From positions 25,223 through 89,222 of the forward strand of contig JADGDV010000013.1 of the NCBI GenBank assembly GCA_016744695.1: a DNA stretch of 64,000 nucleotides, written 5' to 3'. The notes below the pieces were generated by a model. It was not told the DNA's origin. It was given only the letters and a program-made list of their open reading frames with translations, and ran no database searches. How positions within the stretch are numbered: position 1 is the first letter of the stretch; the number at the start of each line of letters is the position of its first letter. This document shows, in pieces, positions 42,444-52,909 of this stretch. Made by a program: the position numbers and the translations under genes. The stretch comes from Hahellaceae bacterium. GTDB taxonomy: Bacteria; Pseudomonadota; Gammaproteobacteria; Pseudomonadales; Oleiphilaceae.

Positions 42444-44654
42444 CTAAACAGCAGACAGCGTCTCCAGCAAGGTTTGTTGCACACAAATACGTTCTTCGCC
42501 CTCTTCAGGCTGAATTTGTGTATACCCACCATCGGACTGCAACAACCAACTTTGGCAATTATCCTTAAGATAGGTTTCTAACTCATTTTTTACACGTAAA
42601 GATAATTTTTTATCCTCTATAGGGAAGCAGGTTTCCACTCGGTGTACGAGGTTACGAACCATCCAGTCAGCGCTAGCACCGTAAACCTCAGGGTTACCAT
42701 CATTTTCAAAATAATAAACGCGCGTATGCTCCAGAAAACGACCAATCACAGAGCGCACCGTTATATTTTCAGAAACGCCAGGAATACCTGGTCGCAAACA
42801 ACAAATGCCACGAATCACTAACTCAATTTTCACTCCAGCCTGAGACGCTTTTAGCAAAGCTTTCATTATTTTAGGGTCAGTAAGCGAGTTCACTTTAATC
42901 AATATATATGCAGTTTTCCCTTCCTCTGCATTTGTTGCCTCTCTCTCTATCAGTTCCATCATCTTACTGTGCAAAGTGAAGGGAGCGTGATATAACTTTT
43001 TAATTTTTAGCGCTTTACCCATTCCTGTTAGCTGTTGGAATATTTTATGCACATCTTTTGTTAACGCCTCATCACAGGTCATGAAACTATAATCAGTATA
43101 AAGGCGAGCATTTCCGGCATGATAATTTCCAGTGCCTAAATGAACATAACGCTTAAACCCACCTTCTTCTCGGCGCACAATTAAGATCATTTTTGCATGG
43201 GTTTTATAACCCACTACACCATAAACAACCACAACACCGGCTTCTTGAAGTCTGCTGGCCAGTTCTAAGTTCTCCGCTTCATCAAATCGTGCCCGCAGCT
43301 CTATAACCACAGTAACTTCTTTGCCTCGACGAGCAGCATCAACCAATGCCACAACTATTTCCGAGTCAGCACCACTTCGGTAGAGTGTCTGTTTAATAGC
43401 CGCGACACTTGGATCTTTAGCCGCTTGCCTCAATAAATCAACAACAGGGGTAAAGCTTTGATAAGGATGAAGCAACAAAATATCTTTTTGACGAACGGCT
43501 TCGAATATATCCTGTTTGCTATTCAGTGTTTTAGGAATACCCGGCGTAAAGCTCGGATAAACAAGATCATTACGGTTAATCACGGCCCCAAGATTCATTA
43601 AGCGAGTTAGGTTAACCGGCCCTCGCACTCTATAAAGCTCTCGCTCTGACAAGCCAAACTCTTTTAGCAAAAAGCTAACTAATTCTTCAGGGCAGTTATC
43701 TGCAACTTCCAGACGAACAGCATCACCAAAACGTCGGCTCAACAACTCCCCTCGTAATGCAGAGGCTAAATCTTCCATATCATCATGTGCTAACACAAGG
43801 TCAGCATTACGCGTCAATCTAAACTGGTAACAGCCTTTTACAACCATGCCTGGAAATAAACTGTCTGTATGATTGTGAATAATAGAAGATAGAAAAACAA
43901 GGTTATCGCCGCCATCACAAATCTCATCAGGCAATCGAACCATACGAGGTAATGAACGTGGTGCAGGAACAATCCCCATCCCCGTTTCACGGCCAAAAGC
44001 GTCCTTTCCTTCCAACTCAACAATAAAGTTTAAGCTCTTATTAACCAAACGAGGGAATGGGTGTGAAGGGTCAAGACCAATAGGGTTAATAACCGGCAGA
44101 ATTTCTTTTTCGAAGTAATTAGCAACCCACTCTGTTTGCTTGTCACTCCATTCTCTACGTCTCAGGAATCGGATATTTTCTCGCTGCAAAGCAGGAATAA
44201 GTTCTTCGTTTAGTACTCTATACTGTTCATCCACAAATGCATGTGTAATCGTATCAATTTTTTCGAGCACCTGATCTGGCGTTAAGCCATCAGGGCCAAC
44301 CGTTTCACGTCCATATTTAATTTGGTGCTTAAGCCCGGCTACTCTGATCTCAAAAAACTCGTCCATATTGCTACTAAAAATACAGCAAAACATCATGCGA
44401 TTAAGTAGAGGATGATTTTCATCAACTGTTTGTCTTAAAACGCGATAGTTGAACTGTAGGTGGCTAAGTTCTCGATTAATATAATAATCATGAGAATTAA
44501 GATCAAACCCCTCAACCGATGATGCCGCATCCGCCTCTGGTGTACTTACTGTCGTATTTGCAACGTCGGCATCTATGGCAGGTTTATTAACGGCCGCCCT
44601 CGGGGTCGTTACTTTTGACGTTGTTGTTTTTGAAACTATCTTATTTACCGTCAT
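42444..44654 (-). CDS. ppk1: polyphosphate kinase 1
   Basis: PPK1 makes long-chain polyphosphate from ATP reversibly. Core motifs: [69 protein letters not shown] (the first catalytic His), LGTGNYH, and a second histidine in the [23 protein letters not shown] region. It is 736 residues because of an N-terminal extension of about 45 residues rich in Thr, Ala and Val that precedes the normal start region. GAGGTGATAG lies before the ATG. It is 24 bases downstream of hemB. I see no Pho box. Confidence 0.96.
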   Translation of the reverse strand: MTVNKIVSKTTTSKVTTPRAAVNKPAIDADVANTTVSTPEADAASSVEGFDLNSHDYYINRELSHLQFNYRVLRQTVDENHPLLNRMMFCCIFSSNMDEFFEIRVAGLKHQIKYGRETVGPDGLTPDQVLEKIDTITHAFVDEQYRVLNEELIPALQRENIRFLRRREWSDKQTEWVANYFEKEILPVINPIGLDPSHPFPRLVNKSLNFIVELEGKDAFGRETGMGIVPAPRSLPRMVRLPDEICDGGDNLVFLSSIIHNHTDSLFPGMVVKGCYQFRLTRNADLVLAHDDMEDLASALRGELLSRRFGDAVRLEVADNCPEELVSFLLKEFGLSERELYRVRGPVNLTRLMNLGAVINRNDLVYPSFTPGIPKTLNSKQDIFEAVRQKDILLLHPYQSFTPVVDLLRQAAKDPSVAAIKQTLYRSGADSEIVVALVDAARRGKEVTVVIELRARFDEAENLELASRLQEAGVVVVYGVVGYKTHAKMILIVRREEGGFKRYVHLGTGNYHAGNARLYTDYSFMTCDEALTKDVHKIFQQLTGMGKALKIKKLYHAPFTLHSKMMELIEREATNAEEGKTAYILIKVNSLTDPKIMKALLKASQAGVKIELVIRGICCLRPGIPGVSENITVRSVIGRFLEHTRVYYFENDGNPEVYGASADWMVRNLVHRVETCFPIEDKKLSLRVKNELETYLKDNCQSWLLQSDGGYTQIQPEEGEERICVQQTLLETLSAV

Positions 44655-44678
44655 CTATCACCTCAATTATTTTGTTAC

Positions 44679-45731
<1,053 letters not shown>

Positions 45732-45879
45732 TCACTGCCTCAAGCATAACAAAGTTCTACACATATTATTACTGACATGTGACAACTGGACTACTTTGAG
45801 AACGTAATAAAAGGGAAAACATCAAGGGAAGTTAATTAGCATGAGCCTAGCCTAGTTTATGACGGTGGCAGCTACACTC

Positions 45880-45906
45880 AAGAAAGAAAAAGGCTTTTAA
45901 TAAGCC
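45880..45906 (-). terminator. intrinsic terminator with the DUF3592 stop codon in its loop
   Basis: On the minus strand GGCTT-(ATTAA)-AAGCC is followed by TTTTTCTTTCTT. The TAA of the DUF3592 gene lies in the 5-base loop and the 5' arm encodes its last alanines. Confidence 0.75.
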
Positions 45907-46655
45907 GCGTAAGCTATATCAATTAAAAACACCGATGCAATAATAGCCATGCCACTCATCAAACACCCTGCACCAAAAATCTGAGAACCAAAAATGCGTC
46001 GCTTTTGGGTTTTATCATCAATCATCGCTCTCCAGTGATTGAATGCTGACGGCTCCAAAATCAACACACGCATACGACCTCTTCCATCAAGCTCATAACG
46101 CGCTTTACTGCTTTCATCTCTATTACAATAATAAGCAACCATAATAAAAAGGCAAAAGGTCAAAATAATAGAAGAAAAGCAGATATGAGCAATCGTTAAA
46201 CCAACCGATGAAAATACAGCACCAATGACTAGCCCAACAGACAGTACCGCAAGCATGAGAATTAAAGATACCGTTGAGCGACTAACACGCCCCTGACCCC
46301 TTCTTGACCGACAGAACCTTAAATCAACAGCATCGCCTATATGATACTGGTCAGACGATTGACCGCTTATCATAGTAAAACGAACCGCCTCACCATTGGA
46401 CAAGTACTCTATTACGGGATAAAGACTATATTGCTTGTCACTAGAATATAAGGATTCAGAAGAGACATGCTCCGGTTTATTAGCCAGCGTTGTTTGCTGA
46501 GTTAAATTTGAATAACCATGTAACGAAGATTGTTGAATAGAAACGACATTGCCCTTAACGATATAACCGCTCGTTAAAAAGCGCACATAATCCCGTAGCA
46601 TAAACCAACCTGCAGCTAGCAGAGTTAGCCCCATCGCAAGAGTGAAAACATCCAT
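45897..46655 (-). CDS. DUF3592-like membrane protein
   Basis: The 252-residue protein (ATG at 46655 with AAGGG upstream; the ORF track begins at an earlier TTG) has an N-terminal transmembrane segment, a soluble region with YPVIEYLSNGEAVRFTMISGQ and VDLRFCRSRRGQGRVS typical of DUF3592, then two hydrophobic segments (SLILMLAVLSVGLVIGAVFSS and IAHICFSSIILTFCLFIMVAYY), a charged loop, and a final hydrophobic C-terminus. No function is known. It is a single-gene unit ended by its own terminator; the lipase foldase gene lies upstream. Confidence 0.7.
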   Translation of the reverse strand: MDVFTLAMGLTLLAAGWFMLRDYVRFLTSGYIVKGNVVSIQQSSLHGYSNLTQQTTLANKPEHVSSESLYSSDKQYSLYPVIEYLSNGEAVRFTMISGQSSDQYHIGDAVDLRFCRSRRGQGRVSRSTVSLILMLAVLSVGLVIGAVFSSVGLTIAHICFSSIILTFCLFIMVAYYCNRDESSKARYELDGRGRMRVLILEPSAFNHWRAMIDDKTQKRRIFGSQIFGAGCLMSGMAIIASVFLIDIAYAAY

Positions 46656-46842
46656 TGTTATATCCCTTCTTGTAATACTCAAAACCCTTATTAAAGCAGG
46701 TTAGATGTACCACTGAAGCCACTTCATGCGGCCTCTTCTTATTATATGGTCGAGAGTATAAATAAGCGGCTCACCTTACACAAGATTTTGTGATGGGTTT
46801 CTCGGAATAAATGTCTACTAACAACAGAAGTAGCGCTGAGGG

Positions 46843-47883
46843 TTAACCACCATTGATGCGGTCAAGCGCTTTAACCCGGCGAGTTTCAATATCGGAGAAA
46901 TGATGACTTCGAAGCTGCTCTATCTGTTCGACTAGGTCTTGCTGACTTAGCCCCGAACTATCTAATTGCGCTTTTTCTATTCGGTACTGCTTAAGTCGTA
47001 ACTCCCACTCCCCTCGCTTCTGGTCAAGCTCGGCTAAACGCACAGCCGCTTCTTCACCGAACTCCTGAGACCTTAACTGGTGAATTTCTGCGGGTGATGC
47101 ATTTTGTTTTTCAAGCTTCGTTTCTTCAACAAGGTAGCGTTGATATTGTGTTACTTCGGCACGCTGCTGGCGAATATCCTCAGGCAAAGTGTCCTCTAAT
47201 TGCGCTAACTGCTCTTTTCTTTCCTCTTCAGTTAAAGCCTTATCGTGTAATACACTCAAACGATTTAGCGTATAACGATCAACCGCCTCATCTTCAGAAA
47301 AGAATGCATCCACTACCTCCGCACTTAGATGAGTACGACGCGCATCAAATATTGCTTCTAAGCGGCTAGCCAACATCGGTAACTGACTACCATTAAAAGA
47401 AGCTGGGTTAAACTCTCCTATTTGCTGCTCTAACTCATACAATTGTGTTTTATATGACAAGTAGTCTTCGAGAATCGTTAGCGCCTGAGATCTTGCAGGC
47501 TCCTCAAGCTGGGTCATAATAGCATCGTGAATTCTTGCTGTTATTTCAGCAATAGACTCTTCCCCCACTGTCGCCATAAAATAATCAAAGTAGCGCTTAA
47601 TGCCCTGTTCAACAATTAAGTCACCATTTTCATCTACCCGAAAACCCCCGTCCACCTCAGTACCTCTTAACGATGCAGGTAACTCAGAATCTGACAAATC
47701 TATTTTATTGGCCTCTTGTACTAGCTGAGCCCCTAGGCTTGCGCTGTTATTGGTGGGCGATACAAGTGATTTAGAAGAGTCTTGATTAAACGTGACCTTT
47801 TTTGGCGGCACTTCGTTTTTCCAAAAGAATACGGCAAGCAGAACAATAGCGGAAACAAGAACGATCCATTTAAGGTGCTTCAT
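46843..47883 (-). CDS. lipase chaperone (lipase-specific foldase, Lif)
   Basis: Lif proteins are anchored in the inner membrane and fold a cognate secreted lipase in the periplasm. The 346-residue protein has an N-terminal anchor (about 5-21), a variable linker, then the family motif LPASLRGTEVDGGFRVDENG with IVEQGIKRYFDYFMATVGEE (the RxxFDY(F/C) element). The long charged helical domain has regular Glu/Gln/Leu, including EERKEQLAQLEDTLPEDIRQ. Length is normal. Foldase genes usually sit right after their lipase gene, but no lipase (GxSxG hydrolase) is present here on either side. Confidence 0.88.
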   Translation of the reverse strand: MKHLKWIVLVSAIVLLAVFFWKNEVPPKKVTFNQDSSKSLVSPTNNSASLGAQLVQEANKIDLSDSELPASLRGTEVDGGFRVDENGDLIVEQGIKRYFDYFMATVGEESIAEITARIHDAIMTQLEEPARSQALTILEDYLSYKTQLYELEQQIGEFNPASFNGSQLPMLASRLEAIFDARRTHLSAEVVDAFFSEDEAVDRYTLNRLSVLHDKALTEEERKEQLAQLEDTLPEDIRQQRAEVTQYQRYLVEETKLEKQNASPAEIHQLRSQEFGEEAAVRLAELDQKRGEWELRLKQYRIEKAQLDSSGLSQQDLVEQIEQLRSHHFSDIETRRVKALDRINGG

Positions 47884-47959
47884 TAATAATCCTATTTTTT
47901 ATTTTTATAACTTCGGAACGATGGTGCTAGAAGAGTAACTATAAAGAATAATCAAGAAC

Positions 47960-47984
47960 TAAAAAAGGGTGCACGTCGCACCCT
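47960..47984 (-). terminator. intrinsic terminator after the SutA-like gene
   Basis: On the minus strand AGGGTGC-gacgt-GCACCCT is a perfect 7-base stem followed by TTTTTT. It lies about 40 bases beyond the stop of the small gene and isolates it from the foldase gene. Confidence 0.9.
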
Positions 47985-48023
47985 GAAGAGACAGTTTTAT
48001 GGAAATGTAAACACTAAAGCCGT

Positions 48024-48239
48024 TTAGATAGGGGTGGATCCATAGCTCATGGACGGCTTGCGTGGAGGGTCAGCGCGAACATTATTATCAATTTTGGTCA
48101 CTTCCCCGCCACCATTTAAAAACAACTCTACATCAGATAGCAACTGAGAGCGCACTTCTGCTCGCTCCTCTATCGACAAAGCTTCAACTTCTTCTTTTTT
48201 TGACTTGCCCTTTTTTGCTTTAACTGGAGCATCAATCAT
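48024..48239 (-). CDS. sutA: SutA-like small RNA-polymerase-associated regulator (short form)
   Basis: The 71-residue protein has a Lys-rich N-terminus (KAKKGKSKKEEVE), a helical segment (IEERAEVRSQLLSDVELFLNGG) and a C-terminal tail GGGEVTKIDNNVRADPPRKPSMSYGSTPI. The tail matches my memory of P. aeruginosa SutA, which ends ...ADPPKKPDSKYGSRPI and acts on RNA polymerase during slow growth. This copy lacks the long acidic N-terminus of the Pseudomonas protein. AAGGGGA precedes the start, and it has its own terminator. The assignment rests on recalled similarity without an alignment. Confidence 0.68.
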   Translation of the reverse strand: MIDAPVKAKKGKSKKEEVEALSIEERAEVRSQLLSDVELFLNGGGEVTKIDNNVRADPPRKPSMSYGSTPI

Positions 48240-48483
48240 ATATTTTCCCCTTTATGCTGACATTTTCTTATTTTAGTTTTTTAATACAACATAAATAAAC
48301 GCTGCGATTAAAAATTTTACTTTATATTAGTCTACCTTAACGTCAATACCACTAGATCCTAACTGATTGTTTGTGTTTTTTTGTATCTATTTAACTATAT
48401 ACAACAATCTGTTGGCTTAATTATATAAACCATACAGTTACATCATTAAGGTAAAATATTGAATTAAATGACATTTTAGTCAT
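48240..48483. other. AT-rich intergenic region upstream of the SutA-like gene
   Basis: This 244-base AT-rich stretch separates the DUF1415 gene from the SutA-like gene. It presumably holds the promoter of the latter. I see no strong stem-loop, repeat or small ORF with a ribosome-binding site. Confidence 0.4.
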
Positions 48484-49035
48484 TTATCTTTTCAAGCATG
48501 CACTCAGCTTTGCCTGCATCGCACTCAAACCCTTCTCTCTTGCATATCGAACATTACGCTCAGGGATTTTTTCAGGGTTTTGAATATCCTGTAATGCACG
48601 CTCAATGCTCTCTTCACGAATCAAATGCAAGGTAGGATAAGGGGAACGATTTGTATAATTAGCAGGGTCATCTGTTGAACTGTCAGCAAAACAATAATCG
48701 GGGTGAAAGCTCGCTAACTGATAAACCCCCTCATAACCCTGGTCGGCCATTAAATTATCAGCAATAGCCACTAACTCCAAAAAGACCTGAAATTCACTGA
48801 ACCCCTCAGGGTAAATTAATAAGGTTGTTTCAGTCGAAGGGGTATTATCAAGGTGTTTACACTCAGAGATCAGAGTCACTAGCATGTCTTCTAAGGTCTG
48901 AGTGCAAACAACATAACGAATCGAATTGTTGACCATTTCCTTTTTGGCAAAGGGGCAAAAGTTATCTCCAATAACGACGGTAGAAACCCACTCTCTAGTT
49001 TGGGAGATAATCACTTCATCAGTACACATTTTCAT
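48484..49035 (-). CDS. DUF1415 family protein
   Basis: The 183-residue soluble protein has the DUF1415 signatures REWVSTVVIGDNFCPFAKKE near the N-terminus, LIYPEGFSEFQVFLELV, QLASFHPDYCFADSSTDDPANYTNRSPYPTLHLIRE and IPERNVRYAREKG. The function is unknown; conserved Cys and His residues suggest a metal or redox site, but that is only suggestive. It follows the small membrane-protein gene with 4 bases between, so they are probably cotranscribed. Confidence 0.82.
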   Translation of the reverse strand: MKMCTDEVIISQTREWVSTVVIGDNFCPFAKKEMVNNSIRYVVCTQTLEDMLVTLISECKHLDNTPSTETTLLIYPEGFSEFQVFLELVAIADNLMADQGYEGVYQLASFHPDYCFADSSTDDPANYTNRSPYPTLHLIREESIERALQDIQNPEKIPERNVRYAREKGLSAMQAKLSACLKR

Positions 49036-49039
49036 TCCA

Positions 49040-49360
49040 TTAATACAAAAACAAAGTCACAGCAACGGTTATCGCATAAGCCACGATACACCAGTTTAAT
49101 CGGGCAATATTTTTAGCTATTCGGTTTTTATTATGTGTACGCAAATAAGCAAGCAAGCCAAAAGCAGTGACAACCAACGTTATTTCTGAGAAAAACACGC
49201 CGATGACGAAAGCAGCTTTAGTATCCCCCCCCCACAACTGAAAATAGGCAAGCAAGGTAATTAAGGTGCCTAACAATGCAAACAGCGTAGGCGCCATAGA
49301 GACAATAGGCCAAACTATTTGCTTAGCCGGTTGGTTTGGTGCAGTATTTTCCTGAATCAT
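49040..49360 (-). CDS. small three-helix membrane protein, unknown
   Basis: The 106-residue protein has a short polar N-terminus and three hydrophobic segments: IVSMAPTLFALLGTLITLLAYF, AAFVIGVFFSEITLVVTAFGLLAYL and LNWCIVAYAITVAVTLFLY, with a basic loop (RTHNKNRIAKN) before the last. I do not recognise it. It is immediately upstream of and probably cotranscribed with the DUF1415 gene. Confidence 0.65.
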   Translation of the reverse strand: MIQENTAPNQPAKQIVWPIVSMAPTLFALLGTLITLLAYFQLWGGDTKAAFVIGVFFSEITLVVTAFGLLAYLRTHNKNRIAKNIARLNWCIVAYAITVAVTLFLY

Positions 49361-49449
49361 TGATCACTCTCTTCTTTAAAAGGCTGACATTATTTTAAAA
49401 GAAGAAGACAGCATTACTTTTGACACAGATTAGGAAAGCACCAAGCACT

Positions 49450-51681
49450 TTAACTAAAAGTAGAGTATAAACGTAGCAGCGACTTCACTCCCGTTACAAG
49501 CACGCTATTTAATTCTTTTTTTCCTGTTAGTTTAAGCTCAGATATGACCAAAACGGCCGATCTCTTTTGCAGCACCCTGCGAATAAGCACGGACACTTCA
49601 AGTTCGCTACAGCCCCCCACCAAAACCTTATTCTGCACAGCCCAAACAAGCAACACCCAAACAGACAAACTACAACTCTCATAGATTCTTTGATGTTCAG
49701 AAAAGGCATGTAAATCGAGGCAGTCCTGTTCACTCAATGGTATCTTTGTTTGATAACTCTCACGTAACAACGAGATAACGACAGAGGAATCAAGGTCATT
49801 AAATACATCATTCAAATCAAAGATAAACTGTTCATAAAATCGTTTTTGAGCCTTGTTGCATAGGGTCTCTCCTTTATCAGATATGGCAGAAAACATGATA
49901 ACTGAATGCGCTCCACTCGCTGCTTCACGCTGTAATCCAAGCCGTAAAGGATAAAAGCCATTGCTACTCCAAAAACTGAGCAACTCAGACGTTGCACCAA
50001 AACTCGCTCCTACGTAATCCAAGCATGCTTTTTTTGCATCATCCTTAATCGCACCAATCAAATACGTGCCTAAACCCTGCTGATGCAGCTCAGGGTGAAC
50101 GGCAATACGCATAATACGATCACCCTGTAACCCTGTTGCCTCTTTAAAACCACTAAAACTTGATAAAGCCTGAGGAATTAAGTGTCCACGAGGACGACGC
50201 TGCCCCTGCCAAATAAGCTCTCCCAGCTCAGAATCTAAACCACCTTCCCGTCCAACTAGCGCGACAGCAATTACGTTCGAACTCTGCCCTTCATCATTAG
50301 AACGATCAAAAAGAGCAGCAATACGGATGGAAGGGCTATCAAGTAACATTCTTAAATCATCTGGGCTTGTTCGGTAATGAGCCAACACTAACAAGCCAAA
50401 CAATTGATTAAGAAGAGGTTCATTTTGAGACAGAGAGTCCTGGTTAATCCACTGAAACGCTATAGAATCCATCATTGCCCCGACCTGCAAGCAAGGATCT
50501 ACAGGGGACGCATTCAATAACAACGCATCAAAAACAAACCGTTCCAAAGGATCATTCTCAGACCAGCGAATAGGCGCCTTAAGATGCAAGGAATTCCATT
50601 GAGGGGTGATTCGGTCTAACACTTTGGTGAATCGCACAGCAAAACCTCGGCCAGTCCCTTCATAACCATGAATCGTTGAGGCAAATACAATACGAGAATA
50701 ACGCTTTAATAAACACTCAAGCATTGGCGCGGGGATTGCCGCAGCCTCATCAACCATAACGAGGTCTGCATCAGGTGAACTAGTAATTAATTCATCTGTC
50801 GCAATAAATTCAACTTCAGCCAGTGCCTCATGATCACTGAGGTAACAGTGAAACATCAGACCATCTCGCTTGCCTAAGGGGAGTAGTGCTTCCAAGCGAG
50901 AAAATGCACTTTCTACCGCTTCGGGGTAAGGCGCTGTGAGTATTATCTTTTGAGCACCCTTTTTAATTAATTTGGCCGCAGCAATCCCTAGCGCCGCACT
51001 TTTACCTCGACCCCGATCAGAGTTTATAACTAAAGGCCGACGACGATGACCTGTCACCACTTTACATACAGCCTCAACGGCTTTTTGTTGATCCTGAGTG
51101 ATGCAATCATCACTTATATCACTCATATCGAATATGGGTTCAGGTATTTTATCACTGTACTCAGAGTTCGAAACAGACTTACCTTGCTCTATGACAAGGG
51201 TACTATTTTCATGGGTAACTGCATGCTTTATACGCTGAATAAACCGTCGATTTAAGCTTTCCCTCTGATAGGGCAGCGAGGTGATCCGTTCATAATCAGG
51301 ATCATCATATGAAGACCATTGTTCAAGTGGCGGTACTATCAAAATAAATAAACCACCTGCTTTTAGAGTACCACTAATCGCCCCAAACCCATCAGGGTGA
51401 AAACCTGCATAAGCATCCATCACAATGAAATCGCACTCGCTGCCTAAGTGATGCAGTGCTTTCTTTGCATGGGTAAATATTACAGGTACAGACAGTTGGG
51501 TAATAACAGGTCTATCAGTCAGCCAAACAACGGACTCACTAACGTAGTTATTCAACACCTCACAAGCCAGAGACTCACCCCAAAGCCTATCACCGGATAA
51601 AACCAAAAGACGCCGGTGCCGAGCCAAAACGGCTTGTTGCTTTATATTAGTAATGGCTTGTAAGTAGCGATCATTATTCAA
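49450..51681 (-). CDS. tmcA: tRNA(Met) cytidine acetyltransferase TmcA
   Basis: TmcA acetylates the wobble cytidine C34 of elongator tRNA-Met, using acetyl-CoA and ATP. The 743-residue protein has the N-terminal domain (VVWLTDRP region), a RecD-like helicase with Walker A NSDRGRGKSAALG and Walker B LVMVDEAAAIPAPML, then a GNAT domain (RPRGHLIPQALSSF, RIMRIAVHPELHQQGLGTYLI, VGASFGATSELLSFWSSNGF) and a C-terminal tRNA-binding region. The only in-frame start is TTG at 51681 with GAGAAG upstream; this explains the N-terminus MNNDRYLQAI. Confidence 0.92.
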   Translation of the reverse strand: MNNDRYLQAITNIKQQAVLARHRRLLVLSGDRLWGESLACEVLNNYVSESVVWLTDRPVITQLSVPVIFTHAKKALHHLGSECDFIVMDAYAGFHPDGFGAISGTLKAGGLFILIVPPLEQWSSYDDPDYERITSLPYQRESLNRRFIQRIKHAVTHENSTLVIEQGKSVSNSEYSDKIPEPIFDMSDISDDCITQDQQKAVEAVCKVVTGHRRRPLVINSDRGRGKSAALGIAAAKLIKKGAQKIILTAPYPEAVESAFSRLEALLPLGKRDGLMFHCYLSDHEALAEVEFIATDELITSSPDADLVMVDEAAAIPAPMLECLLKRYSRIVFASTIHGYEGTGRGFAVRFTKVLDRITPQWNSLHLKAPIRWSENDPLERFVFDALLLNASPVDPCLQVGAMMDSIAFQWINQDSLSQNEPLLNQLFGLLVLAHYRTSPDDLRMLLDSPSIRIAALFDRSNDEGQSSNVIAVALVGREGGLDSELGELIWQGQRRPRGHLIPQALSSFSGFKEATGLQGDRIMRIAVHPELHQQGLGTYLIGAIKDDAKKACLDYVGASFGATSELLSFWSSNGFYPLRLGLQREAASGAHSVIMFSAISDKGETLCNKAQKRFYEQFIFDLNDVFNDLDSSVVISLLRESYQTKIPLSEQDCLDLHAFSEHQRIYESCSLSVWVLLVWAVQNKVLVGGCSELEVSVLIRRVLQKRSAVLVISELKLTGKKELNSVLVTGVKSLLRLYSTFS

Positions 51682-51732
51682 ACGTTTCTTCTCTAATAAA
51701 ATGACGAATGATAGGTCGGATAGACACTTTAT

Positions 51733-52593
51733 TTATTGCGTAAGCCCGTGCTGTTTTAACACCTCTATAAAGGTCTCAGGCTCTGGTCGTACTCTATAGT
51801 TATCCGTCAGATCGGCAAAAATAATCACGCCTTCTTTATCGGTAATAAGTACCGTTGGCATAACTGTGTCAGTATCATATCCCAGCACTTCCAACCCTTT
51901 TGGTGTACCGTTTTCTGCGTCTACCCCCAGTATCTTAGCGGCTTTGTTATCTACATCAACCAAAAATTTTAACGGTACCTTAAACTTCTCCGCGAGCCCA
52001 CGCGTATTTTCGTGGGACTGAGGACTTATCAGCGCAACGGTCGCACCTAAATCGGCCAATGCCTTATATTGCGCTGCCACTTCTTTGATTTGAGCCATAC
52101 ATAGCGGGCACCAATTTCCACGATAAAAAATCAACAGTGAAGGCTGACCAACAAATACATCTGAAGATACGGCATTACCCGACTCATCTTCCAGTTCAAA
52201 CGCTGGCAGTGTCTCACCTGGCACTAAAAACTTAGCTTCTTCACGCTGAAAATGTGAATACCAGTAAACATATAATGCTGTACCTAAGACACCCACACCG
52301 GCACTATAAGCCAATTGCAGAGTTAATTCCTCGCTCTTCCAACCTAGCCCAAGGGTTAGTGCGAAACCACCCCATGTAAATAGTTGAAAAACAGTGAGAT
52401 TAGAACTTGTTCTAACCACATCAGATAAAAACAAACGAACAAAGAAGAACATCATGGGCCAAATGGCGATGCCTACACCTGCCCAACCACTCATAACACC
52501 CGACTCCCACACGCCCACACAGGCATGAACTGAAACAAGTATTAGCAGGGTGACATAAACAGAAATAAAAATTGATTTAAGCAAATTAGTCAT
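51733..52593 (-). CDS. membrane-anchored peroxiredoxin-like (AhpC/TSA) protein
   Basis: The 286-residue protein has an N-terminal membrane part with about four hydrophobic segments (residues about 7-25, 35-55, 68-82 and 90-110). A redoxin domain follows from LVPGETLPAFELEDESGN, with the active site LIFYRGNWCPLCMAQIKEV, a CxxC in place of the single peroxidatic Cys-plus-Thr pattern, and the cis-Pro region TVMPTVLITDKEG. It is probably a membrane-tethered thiol oxidoreductase; which side of the membrane the domain faces is not clear. It is followed by tmcA. Confidence 0.8.
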   Translation of the reverse strand: MTNLLKSIFISVYVTLLILVSVHACVGVWESGVMSGWAGVGIAIWPMMFFFVRLFLSDVVRTSSNLTVFQLFTWGGFALTLGLGWKSEELTLQLAYSAGVGVLGTALYVYWYSHFQREEAKFLVPGETLPAFELEDESGNAVSSDVFVGQPSLLIFYRGNWCPLCMAQIKEVAAQYKALADLGATVALISPQSHENTRGLAEKFKVPLKFLVDVDNKAAKILGVDAENGTPKGLEVLGYDTDTVMPTVLITDKEGVIIFADLTDNYRVRPEPETFIEVLKQHGLTQ

Positions 52594-52909
52594 TGTGATA
52601 TCTCTTATTAGTCCAAAATTGTGAGTGCAGTTTCAATCATCTGCCAGCGCTTTATGTTTATTGAATGTTAACGGCCTCATTAACTTCTCCATTGTTATAA
52701 AACATTCCAAAAATATACAGGAACGATCATTCCAATACAGTGTATTATTAAATAACATTCGACCCAATAAGATGAATCATGGCGCACTATTTTAAGATAT
52801 GGATACTGATTCATGTTATTAATCTAACCCACAAGGTATTAATGAAGACCAACTTATTAAGTCAATTACTCGTTTTTGCGTGCAAGCGGTAACCAGCAAG
52901 GAATAATTT
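52594..52909. promoter_or_regulatory. redoxin/aidB divergent intergenic region with two palindromes
   Basis: This 316-base non-coding stretch serves two divergent genes. It contains GGAACGATCATTCC (52720-52733), matched at 6 of 7 pairs, directly followed by AATACAGTGTATT (52734-52746), a perfect 13-base odd palindrome. They lie about 165-190 bases before the aidB ATG. They could be a regulator site for either gene. I see no small ORF with a good ribosome-binding site. Confidence 0.45.
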
